This document shows positions 46,897 to 57,639 of a stretch of DNA of 64,000 bases, piece after piece. A program made the translations under genes and the position numbers. Every line of letters begins with the position of its first letter. Position 1 is the stretch's first letter. This DNA comes from Isoetes taiwanensis (lineage: Eukaryota > Streptophyta > Lycopodiopsida > Isoetales > Isoetaceae): contig JAJEKV010000039.1 of NCBI GenBank assembly GCA_021234155.1, forward strand, positions 10,489,077 to 10,553,076, written 5' to 3'. The notes beneath the pieces are model-generated. The model was not told the DNA's origin. It did not search any database and saw only the letters and a list, made by a program, of their open reading frames with translations.

Positions 46897-49800
46897 TTAC
46901 GCTGTTATATCAAGCTGCACTGACTTGTGACTGTAATTTTCTGCTTCCTTGATCTTTACTGTACTTACTCCATCTAGTTTTGTACCATTAATTCCAATAT
47001 TCACCTGTAACTTCAAGAACCTGTGTGCTGGTAATACTTTAGTAAGAATGTCTGCAGTTTGCTCTTCTGTATTTTTGTATTCCACAGTAATAATTCCCTT
47101 TGCAATCATATCTCTGATAAAATGTATTTGAAGCTCGATACGTTTTGTCCTTTCGTGCAGCACAGGGTTTTTAGCTATGGCTATACAACTAACATTGTCA
47201 ATAAACAATGTGGTAGGCTTATCTTGAACTGCTCCTATTTCACTCAACAATCTTCTAACCCAAACAACTTCTCTACTGGCTAATGAGGCTGCATTATATT
47301 CAGCTTCAGCGGTTGACATGGCTATGCAAGACACTGTGCTTCCACCAATCTGCAAGATATACCCAGAGGTAGATTCTCTTATGTCCAAATCTCCACCCCA
47401 ATCTGCATCTGAATATGCAGTTAATTCCAAGCTTCTATTTGTGAAGGTTAAACCTTCATTGCAAGTTTCCTTCAGAAACCTTAATATCCTTTTGGCAGCA
47501 AGCCAATGCTGTTTTCCATAGTTGTTTCCAAACCTACTAAGTAGGTTAACACTATATGCTATATCTGGTCTACTGCAGTTGGCTATATACAAGAGACATC
47601 CCACCAATTCTCTATATGGATATTTATCCATTTGTGCCATTTCATCTTCAGTTTTAGAACTTGAGCCACACCTTAATTTCAGTCCTGTTGCTAGTGGAGT
47701 TTTTACACCTTTGCAGCTAACCATTCCAAATTTTTCCAACATACCTTGTATGTTATATCTTTGTGTCAAAGTTGTGACATACCCAGGTCTGTCATTTGAA
47801 TGCTACTTAGCACTGTTTTGCAGAAATTTAAGCATTCCAAATTGTTTGCAACTATTATGGAGTCATCAACATACAAAGCAATAAAGCAGAAATTTACCTT
47901 CTCCTTGTAAACATACAAATTACCTTCATTTTGGAGTTTAACAAATCCTTGCTCCTTCAAGAAGCTATCCATGCATAAGTACCATTGCCTTGGTGACTGT
48001 TTGAGCCCATAAACAGCTCGTTTAAGCTTCCATACTACATTCCCCTTTTGTTCAAAACCCTTTGCTTGCTGCATAACTATCTCTTCATCAAGTTTAGCAT
48101 TTAAAAAAGCAGTGTTCACATCCATATGATGGATTTCAAGGTCCAAAGCATTTGCATATGCCAGGAGTATTCTCAAACTAGTCAACTTAATTATTGGAGA
48201 AAATGTTTCCTCATAATCAATCCCCCTTTTTTGTGAAAAACCTTGAGCTACTAACCTGGCCTTGAATTTCCTTTTGCCATCATTGTCAATTTTTATTTTA
48301 TAAATCCATTTATTTCCAACTATATTTTTGTATTCTGGTTTTTCAACAACTTCATAAGTTTCTGTTCTATCAAAAGATTCCATCTCCTTATCCATGGCTA
48401 TCTTCCACTCATTTGCATTTTCACTGGCCATAGCTTCTTCATAACTCTGTGGTATACTTGGTTCAAGTATTGCCATAATTTCATTTATTTCTATATCATT
48501 CCTTTGGAGTCTTTTTGATGTACCAGTACTTGTCCTTCCAAAATCATCATAGTGTATATTCTTATTCCCTTCCATTAGTTTCTCAACTTCTATTTTTCTG
48601 ATTTTTCTGCCCTGTTGAGCCTCTTTGTTCTCCACTTCAGCATGTGTATGTTCACCTTTATCCTCTTCATTGTTAATGTCATCATCTTGTTTTGTATTTG
48701 TTTCTTCCTTTTCATCATCATCAATATCCTGCTGTGAGTAGCTAGTCTTTCCCTGTGCATTTTCAGTAAACAAGTCTGCCCTATTGTCTATTTCTTTTCT
48801 ATCCTTATAAAGTATCATCTCATTAAACCTAACATCTCTTCCAACAACAATTTTTCTTCTTTCAGGAATATATAGTCTATAACCTTTAAACTGTTCATCA
48901 TAGCCTACCATGAAACATCTAATTGCTCGGTCATCCAATTTTTTTCTTTCTTTTTTTTGAATATGCAAGAAAGCAGTACTACCAAATACTCGAAAAGATT
49001 CATACCTTGTTTTTGAGTTGCTCCACAGATCTTCTGCTATTTGTCCATTTAGACTTGTCAGGGGAACTTTATTTTGTATAAATACTGCATTCTTAACTGC
49101 CTCCTCCCATAAGAAGTTAGGTAAACCAGATTGTTTGAGCATTGCTCTCACTGAATCAAGAATTGACCTGTTTTTTCTTTCAGCCACTCCATTTTGTTGT
49201 GGCGTATGACTACAAGTTACTTGTCTCTTAATCCCCTTCTCTTTACAGTAATTTTTGAAAATGCCATTTACATACTCACCTCCTCTGTCAGATCTCAGGA
49301 TTTTTATTTTCTTTCCTGTACTTCTTTCTGCCTCTGTCTCAAATATCCTATATGCTTTATAGGTTTGATTTTTGCTTGTCAAGAAGAAACATCTAGTATA
49401 TCTAGAGTAGTCATCTATAAAAGTAATAAAGTACCTGCTGCCTTGTAAACTTTTCACATTTATGGGGCCACAGAGATCTGTGTGGATTAATTCCAACAAA
49501 TCACTTGCTCGTCCTTGTCTCCTTGGAAATGGTAACCTAGAACTTTTGCCAACCATGCATCCATAACATACTGATTCATCTCCTTCTGCTGCAATTATTA
49601 GTCCTCTTTTTGCCATTTCTCTGATGCTATTCATGTTAACATGCCCTAATCGCTCATGCCATAACTTCAAGTTGGGCATGTGAACAGAATTTAAGCTTCC
49701 AAACAAATTTTTATTATAGAATCCAAACAGGTTTCCAACTCTTTTTGCAAGAAACTTGATTTTATTATCTTTAAGCACTTTACAACATTTCTTGTCAAAG

Positions 49801-51068
49801 ACAAGTATAAAATCCATGTCTACTAGTTGGCTGACCAAAATCAAGTTTCTCATTATTTTTGGAACAGCAAGTACATCATGCAAGTTTACTTCCAAATCAT
49901 AAAGTGCAAGCATCCCTGATTCATTCACTTCTTGAAGTTTGCCATCTCCCATTTGCACGAAGGTTCCCCTTCTTTTCTTTTTCTCTTTGAGAGCATCAGT
50001 AGTTCTAACTACTGATCTCTCAGCTCCACTATCTATAATAAGCATATCATTAGCCTTGTTAACTGAATTTTCTGAGATAGAACAAATAGCTTTCATACTT
50101 ACCTCTGCATCAGAATCTTCCTCATCATTGTTTGTTTCTTGAGTGAGATTGATGCTGGAATTCCCTTCCTTTTTTTCTTTTGAGAAGTTGCCTTTCTTTT
50201 CTGAGGTGGGATAATAATTTTTGTTTCTTCCCTTCCCAATACCTTTAGGACTTGGACATTCTGCAGCTACATGTCCAATCCCTTCACAATTGAAACACCT
50301 GTTTTCCTTCAACTTAGGACAATTATTTTTAAGGTGCCCCATACCTTTGCAATGATAACATGGCCCCAATTTATTTTTGTCACCCTTTGCCTTTCCAAAT
50401 TTTCCTCTTCCTTTCCCTGCATAGAGTATCTCGGAGCTTTCTTCTTCCTCTCCTTTTATAATTTTTCTTTGCTCTATTTCTGTTCTTATCATAAGTTCTG
50501 CCTTCTCTCGATTTCTAGCCACACTTCTTACTAACGTGGACAGTTGTTCATATTCTGAAAATGCTCTAGATAGGGACAGTACATGAAAATCTTTTGTTAT
50601 AGGAACTCCTGCAGCCTCAAGATCAGTTACAATATTGTCATATCTTTGGAAGAATTGTGTGAGATTATCCTCATCTTTGAACTTGAGTCTCCTTAGCTCC
50701 CTATCTAGCATCTCAATCTGAGAGGAATTCTTAACTTCATAGTGTTTGACTAAATATTCCCACATCTCCTTTGGTGTTTTGTTTTTTAGTTTAAACATAA
50801 TGCTTGAACTCAACTTACTTGAGATGATACACCTGGCCTGCTGTGCACGTCTTGAGGCATTTGCACTAGTACCAGCATTAACAGAGCCTTCAATAGCTCC
50901 ACTTTCTCCTGAGTGACTACTCTCTCCTTCTTCATATCCTGCAATCAGATCCCATAGATCTTCAGCTTGCAGCACATCCTTCATCCTTTCTTTCCAGGCC
51001 TGGAAGCCTGCTTCCCCTTGGAACATATCCACTCCATTTAGTAATGAAGCTCCAAGTCTGGTTGCCAT
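46897..51068 (-). pseudogene. gag-pol: Copia gag-pol polyprotein, near-intact with one frame break
   Basis: The start ATG is at 51068 (MATRLGASLLNG). Domains in order: gag; two CCHC knuckles (CYHCKGMGHLKNNC, CFNCEGIGHVAAEC, about 50350-50260); protease DSGAERSVV (about 50035); integrase with HERLGH, CYGCMVGKS and a D-D-E core (TDLCGP, SDRGGEY, QQNGVAERK); RT with MDVNTAFLN and an intact YVDD (about 47860); RNase H (46897-47750). About 1100 codons stay open to 47766. There the frame is lost after MTDLG, and the LGIEV-type stretch normally following is missing, consistent with a small deletion. The remaining 290 codons continue in another frame. Confidence 0.93.
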
Positions 51069-51085
51069 CACAGCTCTGATACCAC

Positions 51086-51647
51086 TGTTAGAAAATATTG
51101 GCTAAGATTTAATGAAAAATCACTTGTTGAAGAATGAACTAGACAACCAACTTTAGTTTTATCTCTATAGTCTAATGCTTCAAGTTAAACCATTTAAACC
51201 ATTAAATTGAAGACATTGGAGCAATTGTCAATAGACTATATCTCGAACATCATTTGCCTTTTACAGAAAACACAACACAGCAAATGATCACACTACCGTG
51301 ATCAATCAACCGGATCACACCTGCTCGTCTAGTTCATCGCATTCCCCTTGATTATATAGAAGTCTTCCGGAGGTGTAGCAGTCGGTCAAGCTGCCATGAC
51401 CGTCGCCTCGATCCAGCAATCGAATTATCTTATTGGTCCAGCACTGTTCATTCTAATTTAACAAAACCTTATCCTTATGAAATATAACCGACTAAAAATA
51501 TGGGTCATATTCATATAGGCTTAAGGCATAAATGATCCTTAACCATTATAGGGTTAAGGCTACCCCTTTAGATCTTTCTCTAAAGTATGAATATTCAGAA
51601 GTTCTTCCTCTTAAGCATGAATATGCTGACATTACATATTTGCAATA
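51086..51647 (-). repeat. Copia 5' LTR
   Basis: It is 562 bases with a C-to-T change in the terminal dinucleotide: on the + strand GCAATA against GCAACA in the other LTR. The PBS lies next to its inner end at 51085. Confidence 0.93.
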
Positions 51648-51652
51648 GGTTC

Positions 51653-52149
51653 ATCCTTCAAGGAGACTGCTTGACAAGATGATTGAGGCTGCTGGACCTG
51701 CAAACTTGTTGTAAAGCAGTTTCTGTCAAATATAATTGATCGTTTTGTGCCATTATGGGTGAACTCCTGTGGAAGTTTTCCAGAAAAATAGTTGGAGGAG
51801 ATATCCAGCACAGAGATTTTTTCCAAGAGAAAGATTTGCAGGGAGGGTACCATTTAAATGATTATTATTCAAGAGGAGGACCTCCAAACTTGGTATGGCA
51901 AAGATGAATGATGGTGGTGTTCCGGATATCAAGTTTGAAGACAACTTCAAAACTTGAAAGTTTGTAAGGTTCCGATATGATTTTGGAATCGATGCCGCTG
52001 TTGATTGTCACTATAGTAACCTCATTAGAAAGCTCTGGAAAATATGGCCCAAAAGCATTCTCATCCAAATTCACTACCTTGAGGGTCTTTATACCACTAA
52101 GAAATGGGATGACTCCGGAGAGCTAGTTTTGAGAGAGGCTAAAGGTCTC
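51653..52149 (-). pseudogene. LRR receptor-like kinase, main copy: distal LRR piece
   Basis: It encodes leucine-rich repeats homologous to copy B (LDENAFGPYFPEL, LISGTPPSFIFAIPSLEVL, VLDISSNYFSGKLPQEF) and the stalk up to SLKDEP, where the copia element interrupts it. Several frameshifts separate the readable parts (near 51850, 51950 and 52010). Its upstream continuation is at 54778-55296. Confidence 0.75.
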
Positions 52150-53527
52150 CAATATGTAGCATAATAACAGGGGGTTTGCTTTGTGTTTTTGTACACTTTT
52201 CACAAAGGTTTTCCTAAGATTTCATGGCGTATTCGAATAGATGTACTAATGCGTACATCTAGAGTGCACCATTTTTTAGTTGTTTATTTAGCTTTTTTTT
52301 TTCAATGGTCCAACATCCAAGGGCTCACAACAAAAGCCCTCTTTTTATTTCAGTTGCCATTTTCAGAGTTTTGCATGCAAGCATCCTGCCATCATGTTTT
52401 AGGGTTATTTTAGGGTTAGACGAAAGAAGGCAAGAATCGAAAAGCAATACAAATCTTTGGAGGGTTCGAACATGCTTCAAGATTCAAAGATTCGGGCTTC
52501 AAGAATAAGATTTAACATTGGGTTTGAAGATCTAGCATTCGACTTTGCTAGTTTATTTTTTCCTTCTCCACTTCACTATTGGCGCATCTAATCGCGGCCG
52601 TTTAGGGTATGGTGGAGCCGAAGGTAAGAACGGTTTTTATTAGGGTATGGAATGGAATCAAGATCGAAATAATGACATTGTATTTCTGCCGGATTGGATT
52701 TTGCCAACGCTCCCTTCCTTCGCCGCATCTTGGAATCTGCTCCTTTGCTTCCATTGTTCATGAAGAAAGATTTAATAAGTTTCTCCCTCTTGCGGATCAA
52801 AGTGAAGCGAGATAGAACTATGGATATGGATATGAAAATGGGTCAGGCAAATGGCAGATGGGAGAACTAGGAAAAAACGGCTTCAGAGCATCCGGTGCAT
52901 TTCTCTACTCCAGTTGTGCAAGATTTTTTCGCATGGGAGAGGAAAAGATCAGAAAATGCAGGAAGCACAAATACTGGAAGAACCCTCAGAGCTCTTAGAT
53001 TCCAGGTTATGTCGAGAGACCTCGTGGCCATGATTGCAATTTTAAGAAGTAACGGCTCGGCAAACTACGAAAAGGAAAGCTCAAAAAGAATGGTAGCACA
53101 ACGAAAGGACGTCTATAGGTTTCTAGCTCAAAAGCACAGTTGGCAGAAACCCTTAAGCTGGATTTTAGCCTATTTGGCGATAACAGAGCAACAGCAGAGA
53201 GCACTTATTTAGTGCCTTCCAAGAAGCTTCACCATTCCCTTCCGACCTTCCCTTCGGATTTGTGCTACATTATCGTCTTTCCAAAATTTGTACCTTGAAA
53301 TTTGTGGTATTGTGCTTTTCTCGCGGCTTTCTCGGTCTTGGGCATCATCTCATCGTACTCTTTATTTCTCATATTATGTGGTAGAATCTCGTGAAAAATC
53401 AACATTTGCTTCAAGAAGACCGGATTTCATCTAATTACGTGGTCTAATGATATGCTTCATATAGCGATTATTTCAACGCATGAGATACCTCGATTAATTC
53501 ATTTTCTCATTTCATGTTTCTATATAG
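52150..53527 (+). other. Sequence upstream of the COI1-like fragment, part of an insertion in the LRR gene
   Basis: A + strand frame opens at about 52897 and runs to a stop at 53212 (readable part RTLRALRFQVMSRDLVAMIAIL), but I do not recognise it. 53213-53527 is T-rich and ends in TTTCTATATAG, a good acceptor, so it may be the intron before the COI1-like exon. Confidence 0.45.
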
Positions 53528-54085
53528 GTGCGAAACATCATTGGAGATGCAGGACTTGAAGTGCTTGGCAACCATTGTAAAAAGCTTAGGAGTCTTCAGA
53601 TTGAAAATTTAGAGCACCAGCATGGTTTTGTATCACATTGGGGGCTACTTTGTCTGGCTCAAAACTGCAGATGTTTACAGTCCGTTGCAATTTATGCATC
53701 AAATATCACCAGTTCAGCATTATCTGCATTCGGTGACATGAGAACCACACCTTCATTTGATGATGGCGTGAAGAATTTGCTAGAGGGATGTTCAAATATG
53801 GTTCGTTTGGCTATTTATATACGCCATGGTGGACTTACAAATGAAGTTTAGCCCACATTGGCAGATATGGTGGAAAGATTAGGTGGCTTCTTTTGGGCTG
53901 TGTTGGAGAGAGAATAATGAGGGGTTCGGGCTTAGGAAGCTTGAACTCGAGGATTGTCCTATTCTTGAGGGCGGAATTGCGTACCACGCTTAGATCGTTA
54001 CAATCGTTGAGATACATATGGGCCCAAGGCTATGAAGCAAGAAATACAAGTGATTTTTTGCAATGGGGCCTTATTGGAACATAGA
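53528..54085 (+). pseudogene. COI1-like F-box/LRR jasmonate receptor, last-exon pseudogene
   Basis: COI1 is the F-box subunit that perceives jasmonoyl-isoleucine. After an acceptor at 53527 the frame reads VRNIIGDAGLEVLGNHCKKL, HWGLLCLAQNCRCLQSVAIY, DDGVKNLLEGCSNMVRLAIY and GGLTNEV. It then continues in shifted frames as WLLLGCVGE, LRKLELEDCPI and SLRYIWAQGYEA. Order and spacing match the C-terminal LRRs of COI1. A stop at 53849 and at least two frameshifts up to 54050 disable it, and the family C-terminus is absent. It sits on the opposite strand inside the broken LRR-kinase gene. Confidence 0.8.
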
Positions 54086-54398
54086 ATACCCCCCGAGTTC
54101 TTGTAAAAGTTGTGCTTATTCTGAAGTTGAAGTGCTCAAGTATTTATGTTCATTTCAGAGTTTATGCCCATCCATTTAAGTTGCCTTGCAATTCTATAAC
54201 ACCCTATGCAAGGCAAATCTTAATTCTATTTACTTGTGGAGATGTTTGATTATTCCCCATAACATATGTATCCAAGATGGCATTTTTTAAATATACGACA
54301 ACATATGTGCCATGGCAAAGCACATGGTTTAAGTGCTCTTCTTCCAAGTATGATATAATGTTTGTTTTTTTGCCCCGAAGGGGCAAAATTTTTTTAAA
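54086..54398. other. Unassigned sequence between the COI1-like fragment and the MITE
   Basis: Nothing coding is recognised. TTTGCCCCGAAGGGGCAAAATTTTT near 54370-54395 forms a strong perfect hairpin (TTTGCCCC/GGGGCAAA). Confidence 0.45.
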
Positions 54399-54777
54399 GT
54401 TATAATACAAACCATTACATTACACACCTTAAAACCCTTAAACCCCTTTTTGTTTGGGTGTATATTCACACGGGGGGTGACTCCGGGCAACGAGAGCTGT
54501 TAAACAGGCATATTCACCCATTATTCCTTAATCTACACCGTCCACAAAATTCCTCGTTTATGGGGTATGGATGTATAGAAATTATGATACTGTATAACAA
54601 GATTTGAAAAATACTATAAGATTTCAGGTAACATACTATATGGTGTTGATTTTGTACGTACAAAACATAATTATAGGGGCTCTCGCTGCCCGAAGTCACC
54701 CCCCGTGTGAATATACACCCAAACAAAAAGGGGTTTAAGGGTTTTAAGGTGTGTAATGTAATGGTTTGTATTATAAC
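54399..54777. mobile_element. MITE with long terminal inverted repeats (about 100 bases)
   Basis: The left arm 54399-54500 (GTTATAATACAAACCATTAC through CACGGGGGGTGACTCCGGGCA) is repeated as its complement at about 54676-54777, with only a few differences. The 379-base total leaves a loop of about 175 bases. Arms this long suggest a Mutator-like MITE, but I cannot find a matching target duplication. The right end adjoins LRR-kinase exon sequence directly. Confidence 0.75.
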
Positions 54778-55296
54778 AGATATCTAACATTTGACAGAGA
54801 AGGGGGTAATATTCCACTGAACTGGTTATGTTCTAGACGAAATGTTTTCAGGGAGCCAAAAAGCAAAATCTGGCTTGGAATTTGTCCCGAGAGATGATTG
54901 TTCGATAAAAACAATGTATTAAGGTTTGGAATGACATTGAAGAAATCTGGAAATGCTCCAGTGAGCATGTTATCATTTAAAGCAAGGGATTGCAAGCTAC
55001 CTAAGGCAGAGTACCTGTCAGGGATATCACCAGAGAAGAGATTGTTGCTAACATTAAGAACTTGAAGAGATCTGAGGTGGTCGAGATTGACAGGTAGCAC
55101 TCCCCATATCCCCAACGAGACCAAGCTCAAAACTTGAAGATTTGGAAACTTGAGCAAACTGTTTGCAAGGGCTGAAGAAGAAAAGCCATCTGAAAGACGT
55201 ACATTTGCTTCAGTATAATTGGCACTAAACTTCTGCTCCACAGAGGCGTTGCCCTTGTCTTCAACAATCCGCAAGACAATCAAGGTGTTGTCGGTG
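54778..55296 (-). pseudogene. LRR receptor-like kinase, main copy: N-terminal LRR exon piece
   Basis: After an acceptor (ATTCTTGCAG, reverse strand, 55297-55306) the frame reads TDNTLIVLRIVEDKGNA, then FPNLQVLSLVSLGIWGVLP, VLNVSNNLFSGDIP, LNDNMLTGAFPDFF and FRLEHNQFSGILPP to SNVRYL. There the 2.6 kb insertion (52150-54777) breaks it. It continues at 51653-52149. This stretch is open throughout. The VSLG-WG-LP signature is typical of LRR-VI (At3g03770-type) kinases. No kinase domain of this copy is found in the window. Confidence 0.8.
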
Positions 55297-55356
55297 CTGC
55301 AAGAATTAAGTTAGCACTATAAAACACAAAGGTCATCCACCAATCTTGACACAAAA

Positions 55357-55600
55357 TTATATTCTTATCATTGAAATCTTCCCAAAACCATACCATAGCT
55401 TTGCCATAAGAATCCTTTGGAAAGAGACCGAGGCGTCTGGCCAAACATCATTTATGTATTCTACAATAATGAAGGATTCACAGATAGGCATATCATTGTG
55501 AATAAGGACAGGAACCTTTCTGTGGACGGAATTAGAAGAGTAGAAGCTCTCTCTTGTACCAATACAATATAATGTCAGACTTCTTCTTCTACCAGTCCTT
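55357..55600 (-). pseudogene. Tau-class glutathione S-transferase fragment (N-terminal domain)
   Basis: Reverse-strand translation gives SNSVHRKVPVLIHNDMPICE followed by SFIIVEYINDVWPD, the thioredoxin-like domain signature of plant tau GSTs, including the Pro of the cis-proline loop and the E-S glutathione-binding pair. The catalytic-Ser N-terminal segment (family SPF/SPY region) is replaced by unrelated sequence, and the C-terminal helical domain is not recognisable beyond a short AKLWYGF-like stretch. It is a broken fragment just upstream of the LRR-kinase exon. Confidence 0.75.
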
Positions 55601-55790
55601 CTGCTCATGAAAAACAAGGATACAGAAGAGTCTACTCATAATAGCCAAGAGCAACATCATATTGTGGACGGAATACAATATAATGTCAGACCTCTTCTTG
55701 TACCAAGTCTTCTGCTCATAAAAAACAAAGATACAGAAGAGTCTACTCATAATAACCAAGAGCAACATCATGATAACTAGGAGCTCTGTC
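55556..55790. repeat. Tandem duplication of about 115 bases
   Basis: The phrases AATACAATATAATGTCAGAC, ACAGAAGAGTCTACTCATAAT and CCAAGAGCAACATCAT each occur twice in the same order. The first unit overlaps the 5' edge of the GST fragment, so part of its odd N-terminus comes from this duplication. Confidence 0.8.
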
Positions 55791-55799
55791 AATTCTGTC

Positions 55800-57237
55800 A
55801 ACACAATAGGCAATAGCAACGTGTATAAAAGATGGATTACACCATAGGCAATATCAACGTGGAAGAAAAATACAACAACGAAGTCTTCTTAACTCTGCCA
55901 CAAAATGGTGCAGGTGCATATGAAATTCTGGGACAAAGGAGGATAATCACGGTAACAAATGCAATTGGATTGTTGGGACAATTGGCAGATTTGGAAGTCC
56001 TTGTGAAAATCTCCTATTGACATTTTTTAGAGATCAGCAAAAATCCATGAAATAACCTTACGCTAGTGTAATGGTCTAGAAAGCTTAAGCTGAGTCGAGG
56101 GAGACTCTACCTTCTAAAGCTATAATAGAGTGATTTGTGCCGTCTTAGGCTTTGGGTAAATAGCTTCTGGGTCTGCATGAAGTAACAATTTCAACATAAC
56201 CTTCAATTATACATATTGTCAAACAACTGACATCCACAGCATAATTCAGAACAGAAGGCTTACCTATAAATGCAGAACGTGGTTTCTTAGAATGCAATGA
56301 TTCGGGGCTACTCTCAATAAGCCCAATTGAACAATGCACTTCAGCTTTATTACAACATAAAATTAGAAGATATATGTTGTAACAAGGTGATGTGAGCATC
56401 CTTGATGCATGTGTTGATCAGACTCATAGCATTCTCAAGATGGGCTATTGTTTCAACAAATGGAGTTATTTATTGGAGGCTGTCAAGATGTAGGCATTGG
56501 TAGGAATTCAGGTGCACCCTTTTCTGTGCACATTTCGAAGCGCTGGGATGAATGCATGGAAAGAAGGGCCATAAGTGTAGTGGGATCCATGCTTTAAAAG
56601 ACCAGACTAATGCCTTGCAAATTTGACAGATAATAGATAATGAAAAATGTGTATCATAAACATAAAAAAGAACAGAAAGACGAAACTCTAACCTGCACGC
56701 TGCCAGTTTTGAAATTCGAAGCGATGATGGAAGTTTTACTCTGTACCAACGAGGCAATCGGAATGGGAAAATTCTTTTGCTTTGGCTGAATCAAATATCA
56801 AGAGCCTAAATCAAAGCCAACGGAAGGATTTCTACTTCGTTCGACAGCAAACAATGAAGAAATAACTCCCCTTTTCTAATTTCCTAAGCTCTTGAATCCA
56901 GAATGGATATCAAACGGCAAAAGGTAAGTCCCTAAAAAGTCATTTTGTCCTTGCAATGTTATGGTATGCTACAATTACGGCTTAGTAAACAAGAACAAAT
57001 TGGGTACGGAGACACAAAGAATTGAAACTTTGCTCGATGGGAAGAGGAAGTTATTTCGCGATCTTCTCCATCTCCGTGCCATTTTTAGCCAATTTACTAA
57101 TTTCCTTGGCCATTGATTTGTAAAAAAGTGGATCTAAAGGTGCAGGACATGCCACCTCAAATTTTGGTGAGGTGGAGGTGCTACGTGGATAGGCTAGAAT
57201 TGCAAGGAAGGCTGTAGGCTTGGTTAGGTTGGCGTGC
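55800..57237. other. Unassigned sequence at the right side of the 15.3 kb block
   Basis: Short open frames on both strands (for example 55832-56020 + and 56470-56757 -) are not recognised. Near 57157-57182 CCACCTCA and TGAGGTGG form a hairpin, about 55 bases from the block edge. Confidence 0.45.
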
Positions 57238-57639
57238 TAAAAATATTTTAATCAAATATAAACGTAATCATTTAATTAATTTCAATGTAAAACTTTCTTT
57301 AAATAGTTTTTTTAAAAATAGCATTTTAATTATACTGGGTTATCTTAGATGAAAATTTAATTCTAAATAGATGGAACCAAGAATTAGTTTAGAAAGCAAC
57401 TTTAAACTTTAATGTTTTTTATCTGAATATAAACAGAACAAATTATTAAAATCAATAAAGATTTGAATAAGTCCAAATTTGATGCCCTTATTTTCAAGGG
57501 TCCTCATTTTTTTGCCCTTTTATGGTGAAGGGCAAATTTTTTTGTTGCCCTTATAAATAATGGCTCCTAAGAAAATCCCCTTAATTGGAAGGGTTGGAGG
57601 CCTATTTAAGGGTGGACAACGTTGTAAAGTTGATCATTG
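57238..57639. mobile_element. Right half and terminus of a hAT-like element
   Basis: It matches 40850-41316 with several small deletions (for example the sequence around 41085-41160 is shortened). It keeps the GCCCTT/AAGGGC-rich subterminal region and ends GTTGATCATTG. CATGCGCT follows at 57640, matching the left flank of the element at 39611. Confidence 0.8.

Larger units (their letters stand above)
46299..51647 (-). mobile_element. Ty1/copia LTR retrotransposon, young, one main lesion
   Basis: LTRs 46299-46858 and 51086-51647 are nearly identical (six substitutions and one 2-base indel by my count). GGTTC flanks both sides (46294-46298, 51648-51652). The element reads on the reverse strand: 5' LTR on the right, PBS TGGTATCAGAGC at about 51083-51072, gag-pol 51068-46897, purine tract ATTAAGGGGAA against the 3' LTR at about 46859-46869. 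It inserted into the LRR-kinase pseudogene. Confidence 0.95.
41954..57237. other. 15.3 kb block inserted into a hAT right half
   Basis: The sequence before 41954 matches 40700-40857 and resumes at 57238 with AAAATATTTTAATC, so the block interrupts one hAT copy at GATGAAATAA/TAAAAATATTTT. The shared TAA could be a 3-base target duplication or microhomology. An 8-base inverted match GCACGCCA lies near the left edge (41965-41972) and exactly at the right edge (57230-57237). The block contains LINE, LRR-kinase, copia, COI1-like, MITE and GST pieces. 41973-42440 holds nothing recognised. Confidence 0.55.
39611..57639. mobile_element. Compound hAT-type insertion of about 18 kb with captured and nested sequence
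   Basis: The left end is CAGTGATTAACTT at 39611, preceded by CATGCGCT (39603-39610). The right end is the inverted partner (GTTGATCATTG) at 57639, followed by CATGCGCT (57640-57647). These ends match the complete small element at 12136-13239. An exact 8-base target duplication 18 kb apart implies that both ends belong to one insertion. Inside lie a complete-looking hAT copy (39611-41316), a copy of the ABCC promoter/leader (41317-41788), the start of a second hAT right half (about 41806-41953), a 15.3 kb foreign block (41954-57237) and the rest of that right half (57238-57639). Whether it moved at this size, or grew after insertion, cannot be told. Confidence 0.7.

Noticed and set aside
56470-56757. 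A 95-residue reverse-strand frame (and the 62-residue + frame at 55832) as new genes
   Set aside because: No recognisable domain, no splice context, and they sit in a region of pseudogene fragments.
41954-57237. Helitron carrying gene fragments
   Set aside because: The right edge ends GTGCTAA but the hairpin lies about 55 bases away, the left edge does not begin TC, and insertion is not between A and T in the expected way.
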